64,000 bases of DNA from Flexistipes sinusarabici DSM 4947 (GCF_000218625.1 NC_015672.1:310001-374000); one strand, 5' to 3'; positions 1-8,425 are shown, counted from the first letter of the stretch. Translations and numbers: made by a program. The notes: a model not told the origin generated them from the letters alone.

Positions 1-901
1 TGTCAAGCAGTCTGCTTATTTCTATTTCAATATTATAATAATCGAAAATCGGCATATCGTTTTCATAAAGCTGCAAATCCATTTTTAAATCGGGCAGGTA
101 TTCACGTATAAAGGATTTCATATTCATAAAAGTGGATTTATTGTCAATAATAATGGATTTTACATCATCCGTGGTCATATCCCTTAATATTCTGTAAACA
201 AGATCCAGGTCTTCATATATCAGAGATGGAACTTTTCCCTGTTGTGAATGATTCTGTGTTTTCGACCAGATACGCATAAGATAATCCATATCCTGTCTTA
301 ACTCCTGTTCCTCGGAGCCTTCACTTACTGTTCTTGCAATCAGGCCGATATTATCAGGTTTGATTGAGAGCAGTATATTTTTCAGCCGCTCTCTTTCCTC
401 CTCGCTTTCAATCCTTCTGGATACCCCGATATGGTCGTAAGTGGGCATCAGTACAAGGTATCTTCCCGGTATTGTCAGGTGGGTGGTTATACGGGCACCT
501 TTTTGCCCAATCGGTTCTTTTGCCACCTGAACAACTATTTCCTGTTCTTCCTGGAGAAGCTCTTCTATAGGAACAAAAACTTTTTCCTTTATGCCGCCGT
601 TTTCATCCACATCCACTTCATCATCTATCTCATTGGCAACCCTGTCTTCCATGAGTGAAAAATGATCCATGTCGCTTATATATACATCTGCCACATGCAG
701 AAAAGCCGCTTTATTCAGTCCGATATCCACAAAAGCGGACTGCATACCGGGCAGAACTTTTACAACTTTCCCTCTGTATATGTTGCCTGCAACGCCTTTG
801 TTTTTAGTTCTTTCTATATAGATTTCAGATACGCTGCCGTTATCCAGAACGGCGATGCGTGCCTCGTTTACTGTCGAATTTATTATTATGTCTTTTGCCA
901 A
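1..901 (-). CDS. rng: Ribonuclease G/E family endoribonuclease (3' part outside window)
   Basis: Reading the minus strand from a TTG at 901 gives 300 uninterrupted codons to the window edge. The start reads LAKDIIINSTVNEARIAVLD and continues with NIYRGKVVKVLPGMQSAFVDIG, the typical N-terminal S1-like region of the RNase E/G family. Further on come GARITTHLTIPGRYLVLMPT and SRRIESEEERERLK, also hallmarks of the family, and the RNase H-like part. An acidic insert (EIDDEVDVDENGG) lies inside the S1 region, as is common. The catalytic and zinc-link regions lie outside the window. The TTG is 3 bases after the mglA stop, so the two are cotranscribed. Expected role: processing of rRNA and decay of mRNA in the cytoplasm. 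Confidence 0.9.
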   Translation of the reverse strand, partial: MAKDIIINSTVNEARIAVLDNGSVSEIYIERTKNKGVAGNIYRGKVVKVLPGMQSAFVDIGLNKAAFLHVADVYISDMDHFSLMEDRVANEIDDEVDVDENGGIKEKVFVPIEELLQEEQEIVVQVAKEPIGQKGARITTHLTIPGRYLVLMPTYDHIGVSRRIESEEERERLKNILLSIKPDNIGLIARTVSEGSEEQELRQDMDYLMRIWSKTQNHSQQGKVPSLIYEDLDLVYRILRDMTTDDVKSIIIDNKSTFMNMKSFIREYLPDLKMDLQLYENDMPIFDYYNIEIEISRLLD

Positions 902-904
902 AAT

Positions 905-1486
905 TTACCCCTTAATCTTTTTGATCACATCCTTGGCTATGCCCTTCAATGTGTCAAAAACGCCCTTTCCCTGAATGGCGATAGCTTCATAAGATTTGAT
1001 ATTTCTGTAATTGAGTGCTTTCTCCAGCTCACTTACAGGAACAATATCTGCCAGATCTCTCTTATTATATTGCAGTACCAGCGGCATCTTGTCCAGGTTA
1101 TAGCCGTGCTCCTGGAGGTTATCACGGAGGTTTTCAAAACTGTCCATATTTGCATCCATTCTGTCAACCTGTGAATCTGCCACAAAAACAACACCGTCTG
1201 CACCTTTGAGAATCAGCTTTCTGCTGGCATTGTAAAAAACCTGACCAGGAACGGTGTAAAGATGAAAACGCACTTTAAAACCTTTGATTTCTCCCAGTTT
1301 GAGGGGCATGAAATCAAAAAAGAGTGTCCTCTCTGTTTCGGTGGCAAGAGAAATCATCTTCCCTTTGTTTTTTTCATCCGTTTTATTGTAGATGTATTGT
1401 AAATTTGTGGTTTTGCCGCATAATCCCGGACCGTAATATACGATTTTACAGTTAAGTTCTTTGGTGGAATAGTTTATAAATGACAA
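905..1486 (-). CDS. mglA: MglA, Ras-like GTPase of polarity and motility
   Basis: 193 residues. The P-loop GPGLCGKT is at residues 19-26. The family-specific switch region follows (TERTLFFDFMPL, then YTVPGQVFYN in place of the usual DxxG), and the guanine-specificity motif NKRDL lies near residue 142. Length and motifs match MglA, the small GTPase that marks the leading cell pole in Myxococcus and is widespread in bacteria with polar type IV pili. It follows mglB by 11 bases, the standard arrangement in which MglB is the GTPase-activating partner. An A-rich run with GGGG just upstream of the ATG can act as ribosome binding site. Which motility machine it serves cannot be seen here. Confidence 0.93.
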   Translation of the reverse strand: MSFINYSTKELNCKIVYYGPGLCGKTTNLQYIYNKTDEKNKGKMISLATETERTLFFDFMPLKLGEIKGFKVRFHLYTVPGQVFYNASRKLILKGADGVVFVADSQVDRMDANMDSFENLRDNLQEHGYNLDKMPLVLQYNKRDLADIVPVSELEKALNYRNIKSYEAIAIQGKGVFDTLKGIAKDVIKKIKG

Positions 1487-1497
1487 TGTGCACCCCT

Positions 1498-1992
1498 TTA
1501 TTGCTCAGATTCTTTTGGGTCGAACAGACCTTCTATTTCATCATCGGTTATATCTCCAAAAATATTTTTTGGATGATTGTCAGTATCTTGAAAAGAAGAT
1601 TTCAGAAATTCCTCTATTTTAGTTATAAATTTTTTTACCCGCAGTCTTATAAGGCCCAGTGATGTTGATTCATCGAAGATAACAACAAGAATTATAACAT
1701 TAAAAATCAGGCTTATGTGTACGTGCTCATTTTCACCTTCGTGGAAAAGAAGAGAGAATTCTTTTTCCCCGAGAAGTTTTGCCAGACCATCGGTAGCAGC
1801 TACATTGCCCGCCACCAGGGCTGCAATTGAAGTAGTATCATACTCGGACACCGACGTAGAAGTTGCAACAGGCTGCCCGTTTTTGTCCACAAGGAAGGCG
1901 GCTGTTGCACCTGACTCATTTTTCAGCAGCTCAACTTCTTTTTCCAGTCTTTTTATGATTTTCTCATCATAGATCCATGAACTGTCGCTCAT
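1498..1992 (-). CDS. mglB: MglB, Roadblock/LC7 domain GTPase-activating partner of MglA
   Basis: The ORF can open at 2040, but I place the start at the ATG at 1992 (MSDSSWIYDE) because AAGGA lies about 10 bases upstream; this gives 164 residues. The body is a Roadblock/LC7 fold: a helix, then GATAAFLVDKNGQPVATSTS, a helix with AGNVAATDGLAKLLGEKEF, and a strand with HISLIFNVIILVVIFD. MglB dimers stimulate GTP hydrolysis by MglA. The C-terminal tail of about 30 residues is acidic. The gene lies between recR and mglA, a placement that fits a Deferribacterota-like chromosome, though that is an impression rather than a search result. Confidence 0.88.
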   Translation of the reverse strand: MSDSSWIYDEKIIKRLEKEVELLKNESGATAAFLVDKNGQPVATSTSVSEYDTTSIAALVAGNVAATDGLAKLLGEKEFSLLFHEGENEHVHISLIFNVIILVVIFDESTSLGLIRLRVKKFITKIEEFLKSSFQDTDNHPKNIFGDITDDEIEGLFDPKESEQ

Positions 1993-2112
1993 AATATAAT
2001 CCTTAGTCAATAAATATATACATCCCAGAGACTTGAACAATTGTTTTCATTAACCGGCGGACGGTCAGATGAAAAATGAAAACGTTAAACAAATCCCTTC
2101 CTATTAATATTT

Positions 2113-2712
2113 TTAATACATTTCCCTTCTGTTCTCAATAGCTTTTAATATGGTGATATCATCAGAAAATTCCAGCAATCCGCCGGTGGGGACACCACTG
2201 GCTATCCTTGTCATTTTAACATCGAAGTCTTTTAGCAGTTTATACACATAAGTTGCGGTGGTTTCTCCTTCAATATCAGGGTTTGTGGCAATGATAACTT
2301 CATCAACCTTGTTTTCACAAGCCAAGTCGATAAGTCTCTGAAGATTCAGCTCATCAGGACCTATCCCGTCCAGCGGTGCAATTTTGCCGCCAAGGACATG
2401 ATACACACCTTTATACCTTCCGCTGGATTCGATAATAAATATATCTTTGGGCTCCTCCACAACACAGACTACTCTTTTATCCCTGTATGAGTCTGCGCAG
2501 ATACTGCATAATTCGCCATCGGACAATCCTCCGCACTCTTTGCAGAACTTTATATTCTGCTTCAAATCGACAATACTGTCTGCAAGCTCTTTGACATCCC
2601 TCTCATTCATTTTCATGATATACATGGCAAGTCTCAGTGCTGTTTTTCGTCCGATACCGGGCAGCTTGCCCAATTCGAAAACGCATTTGTCAAAACTCTT
2701 GATTTTTAGCAT
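2113..2712 (-). CDS. recR: Recombination mediator protein RecR
   Basis: 199 residues, the usual length. It shows the N-terminal helix-hairpin-helix (KLPGIGRKTALRLAMYI), a Cys4 zinc finger (CKECGGLSDGELCSIC), a Toprim domain starting VVCVVEEPKD with GVYHVLGG and DGIGPDELN, and the conserved C-terminal TRIASGVPTGGLLEFSD. RecR acts with RecO and RecF to load RecA on gapped DNA. The start is 4 bases after the ybaB stop, in the common order dnaX-ybaB-recR. Confidence 0.97.
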   Translation of the reverse strand: MLKIKSFDKCVFELGKLPGIGRKTALRLAMYIMKMNERDVKELADSIVDLKQNIKFCKECGGLSDGELCSICADSYRDKRVVCVVEEPKDIFIIESSGRYKGVYHVLGGKIAPLDGIGPDELNLQRLIDLACENKVDEVIIATNPDIEGETTATYVYKLLKDFDVKMTRIASGVPTGGLLEFSDDITILKAIENRREMY

Positions 2713-2715
2713 TTT

Positions 2716-3030
2716 TTAAAACATGCCGGGGATATTCATCCCCATTCCTCCGGTTATTTCTGACATTCTCTCCTGTACCATATCATGAGCCTTTTTCATC
2801 CCCTCATTAACAGCGGCAATAATGAGGTCGGAAAGCATGTCCTTATCCTCGGGGTTTATGACGTCATCTTCAATGTTGATTTCCAGGAGCTCCTGTCTGC
2901 CGTTAACCTTTACAGTAACCATGCCGCCGCCTGCTGATGCCTCTACAACTTCCTTGGCAGCCTCTTCCTGGACTTCCTCCATTTTCTTCTGCATTTTTTG
3001 TGCCTGTTTCATCATTTGCTGAATGTTCAT
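2716..3030 (-). CDS. YbaB/EbfC family nucleoid-associated protein
   Basis: 104 residues, normal for the family. It starts MNIQQMMKQAQKMQKKMEEVQEE, the long N-terminal helix of YbaB/EbfC dimers, followed by the conserved core VEASAGGGMVTVKVNGRQELLEI and a C-terminal helix ending in a Met/Gly-rich tail (GGMGMNIPGMF). Family members bind DNA as tweezer-like dimers. It sits between dnaX and recR, the conserved arrangement in most bacteria. A good AGGAGG lies 5 bases upstream of the ATG. Confidence 0.95.
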   Translation of the reverse strand: MNIQQMMKQAQKMQKKMEEVQEEAAKEVVEASAGGGMVTVKVNGRQELLEINIEDDVINPEDKDMLSDLIIAAVNEGMKKAHDMVQERMSEITGGMGMNIPGMF

Positions 3031-3134
3031 TTTATATTCCTCCTGAAATTTTACCTAATATTTGTTCAATTTTATTTTGTCCAATCTCGTCATTAAACGT
3101 AGGTACGGTTTAATTTTAAAATATAAAATTTAAA

Positions 3135-4739
3135 CTATTTGTTAGCTTTGTAAACTTTTATATTCGTTATTTTGCCGTTAAATTCATTTTTAATTTTACT
3201 TATCATCTCATTTTTATTTATTTCTTCTTTGGTTTTTTTCTCGTGATAAGTCTCAAGCTCCTCTTTTTTCTCACTCAGGCCTTTTTTTTTACTGCCGTTT
3301 TCAAGTACGATAGAAAGTTTTCTGTCATCACCGAAAAAATTCCTGACAACGTTTGTTATTATATCCAGATGCTCTTTTTTGTTCACAATGTCGTAATGAA
3401 AACGCTTTGCCTCACTAAAGCCCACTTTAAAGTTATTGCTGTCTGAAGTTATGATATAACCGTGGCTAAGATTTGCCGAAGTTGAAGGATTATATTTGCT
3501 TATTTGATCAAGCAGCTTATCCCACATCTTATCCATGTCGTTTAAACCCATCTTGCTGTCAGTACTTTTACCGTGAGTGTCAGAAGTTTTTGCGGCAGTT
3601 TTGTTTTCCGGTATCGGGGCTGATTTGGAAGCGGCTGCAGAGGCATCTATGACTTTCGATATATTTGCAGCCTTGTACAGACCGAATTCGAAAACATATT
3701 GCTGCATATCATAAAACTTTAAGTCCTGCAGCAGTTTCTGAAAAAGCTGAAACAGGACAAAAGCCCGATTTTCATCAATCTTTTCCATGATTTTTGTAAA
3801 ATATTTGATTTCTTCCGAGGTGAGTTCTTTCTCGGGGAAATATCCCGTGGCTTTGGCAAACATAATATGTTTCAAATATTCTATAATGGTTTTTGTAATA
3901 AAGATGTAGTCCAGTCCTTTCAGGTTAATTTCTTCCGTGTGTTTGACTACAGCTGTAATATCCTCGTTCAGAACCAGTTCAAACAGCCGGTTTATAATAG
4001 TATAATCCGAAAGGCCGAGAAGATAGGAGGTGTCCTGGATGTTAACAGTACCTCCGGAATAGGCGACAATTTGATCCACCAATGAGAGGGCATCCCTCAT
4101 ACAACCTTCTGAATTGCGCATGATAACACTTACAGCGTCCCTATCGTGCTCTATTTCTTCCTTCTGCAGTACTCCGCTGAGGTAGTCATACATGAAGTCC
4201 GCAGGTATTTTCTTGAAATCGTAACGCTGACACCTTGACAGTATTGTTGGCGGGATTCTGTGTGCATCAGTTGTTGCCATTATAAAAATTACATGTTCGG
4301 GGGGCTCTTCCAGTGTTTTCAGAAGTGCGTTGAAGGCCGGCTCAGTGAGCATATGTACTTCGTCGATAATATATATTTTGTAATTACATTTGGCTGGTAT
4401 GAATCGAACGGATTCCCTTAATTGTCTGATTTCATCGATTCCTCTGTTGGATGCTCCGTCGATTTCTATGACGTCCATAGATGAACCGTCTGTTATTTCT
4501 TCACATATTTCACAAGTGTTGCATGGGTTTACACCGTCGGGAGTTTTGCAGTTAACTGCTTTTGCAAAAATACGAGCCGTACTTGTTTTGCCAACACCCC
4601 TCGGACCGGTAAAAAGATATGCGTGCGATATTCTTCCCAGTTCGATTGCATTGCTGAGTGTTTTTATCACAAAGTCCTGTCCGACTATTTCATGAAAATT
4701 CTGTGGTCTGTATTTTCTTGCTAAAGCCAAATACGCCAT
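3135..4739 (-). CDS. dnaX: DNA polymerase III subunit gamma/tau
   Basis: 534 residues. The AAA+ clamp-loader domain starts MAYLALARKYRPQNFHEIVGQ. Walker A is GPRGVGKTS (residues 45-53), a Cys4 zinc module spans CKTPDGVNPCNTCEIC, Walker B is IIDEVHML, and sensor 1 is ATTDAHRIPPTILSRCQRYDF. After about residue 370 comes a Lys/Ser-rich linker and a degenerate C-terminal domain. The product is the motor of the clamp loader that places the beta clamp on primed DNA. Near the 3' end the coding strand has nine consecutive A (3282-3290) in codons for KKK, where slippage would truncate the product (see findings). Preceded by GGAAT as ribosome binding site. Confidence 0.96.
   Translation of the reverse strand: MAYLALARKYRPQNFHEIVGQDFVIKTLSNAIELGRISHAYLFTGPRGVGKTSTARIFAKAVNCKTPDGVNPCNTCEICEEITDGSSMDVIEIDGASNRGIDEIRQLRESVRFIPAKCNYKIYIIDEVHMLTEPAFNALLKTLEEPPEHVIFIMATTDAHRIPPTILSRCQRYDFKKIPADFMYDYLSGVLQKEEIEHDRDAVSVIMRNSEGCMRDALSLVDQIVAYSGGTVNIQDTSYLLGLSDYTIINRLFELVLNEDITAVVKHTEEINLKGLDYIFITKTIIEYLKHIMFAKATGYFPEKELTSEEIKYFTKIMEKIDENRAFVLFQLFQKLLQDLKFYDMQQYVFEFGLYKAANISKVIDASAAASKSAPIPENKTAAKTSDTHGKSTDSKMGLNDMDKMWDKLLDQISKYNPSTSANLSHGYIITSDSNNFKVGFSEAKRFHYDIVNKKEHLDIITNVVRNFFGDDRKLSIVLENGSKKKGLSEKKEELETYHEKKTKEEINKNEMISKIKNEFNGKITNIKVYKANK
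3282..3290 (-). other. A9 homopolymer in dnaX, possible slippage site
   Basis: The coding strand of dnaX reads AGT AAA AAA AAA GGC. A shift into either other frame meets a stop at once: GCC TGA in one frame, AGG CCT GAG TGA in the other. Slippage would therefore yield a protein about 45 residues shorter. A similar A-run in Thermus dnaX is known to give a shorter subunit by transcriptional slippage. Whether it happens here is inference. Confidence 0.35.
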
Positions 4740-4808
4740 CTGATTTATTCCTTTAAATTAGCTGATATGTTTCATTTACGGGCTAATCACCCGGTTTGAT
4801 GCGTTCCA

Positions 4809-4844
4809 CTAGCATCGGTCATTGACCGATAAATTTGTGTCTAC
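4809..4844 (+). repeat. REP-like hairpin repeat, copy a
   Basis: CTAGC followed by a perfect 7-bp stem (ATCGGTC / GACCGAT, loop ATT) and then AAATTTGTG. It belongs to the family of hairpins with constant CTAGC at one foot and AAATATGTG at the other; stem sequence varies between copies but stays paired. It lies in the 240-bp gap upstream of dnaX, which holds no gene. Confidence 0.7.
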
Positions 4845-4956
4845 AATATATTTACCCGCCTTAATCTGGTGTTAGCAGATAAAAAATTACATATTTTGTA
4901 AGATTTATTTATGTAAGTTAATTTAGTTTAACAGAATAATCAATCATATTTTAGCT

Positions 4957-6429
4957 CTAGCGTCACCCCATTTTTCGCAGACTTATGCCACGAGTAAACT
5001 TTTTTTCCTTCTGACAACAGGAATACCATCTATAATTTCTCTTTCCCTATGTTTTTCTAAATAATACGGTATCTTCATATAATACACTATATCTGATTTA
5101 TATTTTTTATCTCTAAATCTAAAAAGCCTCTTATTATAAGACAATAACATATTCCTGATACCGTCTGATATCCTGTAATGCATAAATGTGCACACTGTCC
5201 TATTTTTTGTGTTATATTTCTCACGTCTCGACATTCTCTCAAGTTCCACCGCTAACAATCTGTCTGATTCTATCCGGGATAATAAATTCCAGCAAAAAGA
5301 AGCTATACCAAGCATTGTCTTTATAGAATCAAATTTCCTCACAAGACATCTCTCTATGCCCAACTGCTGCTTCATAAATCTGAAACTCTCTTCTACCTTC
5401 CATCTTTTGAAATAACTCTTCACCCGGAAAAAGGCTTCCTTGCTCTTTCTTATATGACCCTCGCAAAGAAGATAGACATAATTATCCTTTTCTGCCCCCT
5501 TAGCACTTATTACCGTCATAGGACGCCCCTTATAATAACATTTCGCATAACCATAAGAAAAACTATTCTTTTTGTAACGTTTGTTTATGACAGATTTGCA
5601 CAACTTGGAAACCGGTACGTTCTTGCCTCTGTGAGTTACATGACGGTTACCAACGCTTCTTATTATAAAACTCAGACCCTTTTTATAAAGATATTCCAGT
5701 ATAACTCCAGCATCATAGCCCCTGTCCATTACAAAAATACCCTTATCTTTGAATTTTTTCTCTATTGTATCCAATAATTTTATTGTCTCATTGTTGGCAC
5801 TCTTGAAATCAGGGGAAATGCTACTGTGAATATCAAGATAAAGCGGTAACACTCTTTTGCTGGAAAGACTGTAACAAACTGCATGATTCAGAAAATAACC
5901 ATTATTTATCCGTTTCTTTTTGCTGCTGCCGTCACGAACCTTCGATATGAGTTCAAATGACTTGCCATAATCATGAACCAGATCTCCCTCATCCACTGAT
6001 ATTAGTACTCTCTCATCTTTTATCGTTTCTTCATAACTGCTGTGAATATTATATAAATTTGAAATTTTAAGCAGGGACGAATAGTTCTCTGTATTCCTTT
6101 GCAGCCTTTTTAGCGTATGTTTTACTTTGGTCTTTTCACTCAGATAGCCCGATATGGATGTAAGATTTAAGCTGCCTGTTGAAAAACATCCCGGAATCAT
6201 TTCCAGTAAATATTTTTGCTGAGGCTTTGAAATATGTTCGTTGAGATCGTGCACAATTTTTCTAATTTTTCCCTTCACATTTTCCACGGTTTCACTTATC
6301 ATAAAATTCCTCCAGGTCGTTGTATTTGTTGCTTTTTTCTCGAAAATAACTATACACGATCCTGGAGGACTTCTCAACTCTAAATACATGTCATACAATA
6401 TCTTTTATAATAAAATGGGGTGACGCCAG
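4957..6429 (-). mobile_element. IS4-family-like insertion sequence (IS-A), about 1.47 kb
   Basis: Terminal inverted repeats begin CTAGCGTCACCCCATTTT on the left and CTGGCGTCACCCCATTTT on the right (read inward). The 10-bp sequence TATTTTAGCT is present directly outside both ends (4947-4956 and 6430-6439), a clear target duplication. One transposase gene fills the element. Ends, duplication length and transposase all fit the IS4 superfamily. The same target sequence also flanks the small element at 6438-6768. Confidence 0.88.
4983..6302 (-). CDS. IS4-type DDE transposase of IS-A
   Basis: I place the start at the ATG at 6302 (MISETVENVKGKIRKIV) because GGAGG lies 6 bases upstream; the longer reading from 6398 has no such site. 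About 439 residues. Likely catalytic residues are the Asp in SVDEGDLVHDYG, the Asp in VMDRGYDAG, and the Glu in the Y-x-R-W-x-V-E-E signature (YFKRWKVEESFRFMKQQLG), matching the IS4 Y-R-E motif. The reading frame is intact and both ends and target duplications are present, so the element may be active. It is about as similar in layout to the transposase at 12718-13983, which belongs to a sister element. Confidence 0.9.
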   Translation of the reverse strand: MISETVENVKGKIRKIVHDLNEHISKPQQKYLLEMIPGCFSTGSLNLTSISGYLSEKTKVKHTLKRLQRNTENYSSLLKISNLYNIHSSYEETIKDERVLISVDEGDLVHDYGKSFELISKVRDGSSKKKRINNGYFLNHAVCYSLSSKRVLPLYLDIHSSISPDFKSANNETIKLLDTIEKKFKDKGIFVMDRGYDAGVILEYLYKKGLSFIIRSVGNRHVTHRGKNVPVSKLCKSVINKRYKKNSFSYGYAKCYYKGRPMTVISAKGAEKDNYVYLLCEGHIRKSKEAFFRVKSYFKRWKVEESFRFMKQQLGIERCLVRKFDSIKTMLGIASFCWNLLSRIESDRLLAVELERMSRREKYNTKNRTVCTFMHYRISDGIRNMLLSYNKRLFRFRDKKYKSDIVYYMKIPYYLEKHREREIIDGIPVVRRKKSLLVA

Positions 6430-6437
6430 TATTTTAG

Positions 6438-6768
6438 CTGGCATCACCCCAAAAATTATATAAAAATATTGTTTTACATATACTTAGCTAACATGACACT
6501 GATTTCAATGTAATTTGCATAAATGAAGCAGCCGATGTCTGAGAAACGTACTACCGGTTAGCGGTCACACCCTGTGTTGGAAAGTAAAGTGGATAAATAT
6601 TTGCAAATAAAAACAATTATGAGGGGAGGGGGATGTGTTCCACATATTTACCAGCCTTACGGCTGGTGCTAGTAGACGGTTAGCGGCAGTAGTTTCGAGT
6701 TTCGGCTGCGAAATGCGTGCAAATTACATTGAAAAATATTTGCACTGCGAAAAATGGGGTGACTTCAG
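6438..6768. mobile_element. MITE-like non-autonomous element, copy 1 (331 bp)
   Basis: It starts CTGGCATCACCCC and ends GGGGTGACTTCAG, the inverted repeats of IS-A, and has no coding capacity. The first roughly 50 bp resemble the right end of IS-A (ATTATA.AAAA.ATATTG) and the last 20 bp contain CGCAG next to CCCCATTTTT exactly as the left end of IS-A does. Internally it is one long imperfect palindrome. TATTTTAG occurs on both sides. One REP-like hairpin (6635-6672) is inserted in it. Confidence 0.8.
6635..6672 (-). repeat. REP-like hairpin repeat, copy b, inside MITE copy 1
   Basis: Reads GTTCCACATATTT, then the 7-bp stem ACCAGCC / GGCTGGT with loop TTAC, then GCTAG. It occupies the same internal position as copy g in MITE copy 2, while MITE copy 3 is empty at this position. 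Confidence 0.75.
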
Positions 6769-6943
6769 TATTTTAGCATCTTTTGCAATAACGAAACGTT
6801 TTGCAACCTTCCCAAAGTATTGTAATTATGCTATTTACAATACTTTACCTAAGTAGCGGGATTTTCACAAATGAAGATATCCAAATATTAAGCACAGTTG
6901 CATGTTTATTCGTTATGTCGTTTCAGATGGTAGAGATTTCTTC

Positions 6944-7225
6944 CCGAGCATTTAAAGCATTAAGTGCTCGGTCGAAAGAATGCCTGGGGCTAGCACCAGT
7001 CTTTTAGACTGGTAAATATGTGTAACATCCTATTTAGCTATCGCTGATAGACAGTATGCATGTAATTGTCACATCTCGCCCTGTTGAATGCCGAAGGCAA
7101 ATAGCAAAGCTATTATTCAACAGGGCAAGCGAAGCCGAGAGGTCTCTTGTCAAACAGCGTCTGAGATCTCTCCGCTCCACCGAGCACATAAATTCTTATG
7201 TGCTCGGTTCCGGTCGAGACGACAA
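6944..7225. repeat. Intergenic hairpin repeats between the MITE and the ABC operon
   Basis: The 640 bases from 6769 to 7410 hold no credible gene. They contain a CCGAGCA / TGCTCGG hairpin (6944-6971), a REP-like hairpin (6990-7025), a 12-bp inverted repeat GCCCTGTTGAAT / ATTCAACAGGGC (7078-7126), and a perfect 30-bp palindromic block centred on AAATTC (7179-7208, arms ACCGAGCACATAA). The last block and its flanks recur in inverted orientation at 57536-57600. Short ORFs across this region are shadows of repeats. Confidence 0.7.
6990..7025 (+). repeat. REP-like hairpin repeat, copy c
   Basis: CTAGC, perfect stem ACCAGTC / GACTGGT with loop TTTTA, then AAATATGTG. Same family as copies a, b and d-h. 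Confidence 0.72.
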
Positions 7226-7410
7226 AAAGTGGAAACCTGTCATCCACAGCGAAGCCGAGGAATCTCTATCTATATACAGTGGTGCTGATTGAGCGGGAAG
7301 AAAAGTATAAATAAAAAATATCTTTATTTTTATTAAATCAAAAAATGCTTGAAAAACAAGAGATATCCGAGTAAGTTGGGATACATTTATTTATTTAATT
7401 CAGCAGGTGG

Positions 7411-7575
7411 ATGATGAAAAATAAAAAAGATAAAGTGGAAGCCGTTGAAGTCAAGTGTGTTAAGTGCGGCAGGACACAGATTATCTATATCCCCAGAGAA
7501 GATATTCCCAAATGTCCCGAATGCAAAGTAAATATGATAATTAATGAGCTTTTGGACGAAGGTAAGTCCTATTAA
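7411..7575 (+). CDS. Small zinc-ribbon protein
   Basis: A 54-residue ORF, too short for most ORF lists. It starts at tandem ATG codons (7411 and 7414) right behind GCAGGTGG; the second ATG has the better spacing. The protein has two CxxC pairs, CVKC and CPEC, separated by 19 residues (GRTQIIYIPREDIPK between them), a typical single zinc ribbon, within a charged Lys/Glu-rich frame. It ends 21 bases before the start of the binding-protein gene and is probably cotranscribed with it. No specific family recognised; a small regulatory or redox partner is possible. Confidence 0.72.
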   Translation: MMKNKKDKVEAVEVKCVKCGRTQIIYIPREDIPKCPECKVNMIINELLDEGKSY

Positions 7576-7596
7576 TAAAATTTTGTGGAGGATAGC

Positions 7597-8406
7597 ATGA
7601 AAAAAGTAGTACTAAGCATTACTCTGGTTTTTTTGATGGCATTTTCCGTATTTGCCAATGACAACGAGTTGTGGGAGAAATCCACCCTTAATCAGGTTAT
7701 GAAGCGCGGTGTTCTCCGTGTGGGAATGGAAGCGGGTTACATGCCTTTTGAAATCAAGAACAAACAGGGTGAGATAATCGGATTTGATGTTGATATTGCA
7801 AAGCTTATGGCAAAAGAGATGGGTGTAAAACTTGAGCTTGTAAACACAGCATGGGACGGAATTATTCCGGCACTTCTCACCAAAAAATTCGATATCATTA
7901 TGTCTGGTATGACTATTACGCCCCAGAGAAATCTGCAGATCAACTTTGCCGATCCTGTTGTTGTTGTCGGTCAGACTATTCTCATTAGAAAAGAGTTGGC
8001 TGGTGAGGTGGACAGTTACAGAGATCTGAACGATCCCAAATATACAATAGCTACAAAACTCGGTGTTACAGCAGACTTTGCCACAAAAAAGTATATGCCG
8101 AAAGCTAAGCTGAAACTTTTTGAAACAGAGCCTGAAGCTGCAATGGAAGTGATTAACGGTAAAGCCGATGCATTTGTTTACGATCTTCCATATTGCGCAA
8201 TTTTCTATGCTCAGCATAAAAAGCAGCTTGCTTTCCTTGATGAGCCTTTTACTTATGAGCCGCTTGCATGGGCTGTAAGAAAGGGAGATCCGGATTTTAT
8301 TAACTGGCTCAATAACTTCCTTGCCCAGATCAAAGGTGACGGAAGATATGACATGATTTATAAGAAATGGTTTGAAAGCGACGCCTGGTTAGAGCAGGTT
8401 CAGTAG
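7597..8406 (+). CDS. Polar amino-acid ABC transporter, periplasmic binding protein
   Basis: 269 residues from the ATG at 7597, chosen because GTGGAGG lies 6 bases upstream. The first 20 residues form a signal peptide (MKKVVLSITLVFLMAFSVFA with cleavage after VFA). The mature part has the family 3 solute-binding pattern: VLRVGMEAGYMPFE, GFDVDIAKLMAKEMGV, ILAT-like region IIPALLTKKFDIIMSGMTITPQR, and ADAFVYDLPYC. It binds a polar amino acid (glutamine, histidine or arginine type) in the periplasm and delivers it to the permease encoded next. First structural gene of a three-gene transporter operon. Confidence 0.92.
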   Translation: MKKVVLSITLVFLMAFSVFANDNELWEKSTLNQVMKRGVLRVGMEAGYMPFEIKNKQGEIIGFDVDIAKLMAKEMGVKLELVNTAWDGIIPALLTKKFDIIMSGMTITPQRNLQINFADPVVVVGQTILIRKELAGEVDSYRDLNDPKYTIATKLGVTADFATKKYMPKAKLKLFETEPEAAMEVINGKADAFVYDLPYCAIFYAQHKKQLAFLDEPFTYEPLAWAVRKGDPDFINWLNNFLAQIKGDGRYDMIYKKWFESDAWLEQVQ

Positions 8407-8425
8407 ATATAAGGACTTTAAGTAA

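Noticed and set aside
662-1174. 170-residue plus-strand ORF
   Set aside because: It lies antisense to mglA and rng, both of which have strong family motifs; its own translation has no domain-like pattern.
7056-7292. Overlapping 66-78 residue ORFs rich in Arg and Ser
   Set aside because: They run through palindromic intergenic repeats that recur in inverted form at 57.5 kb; no ribosome binding site.
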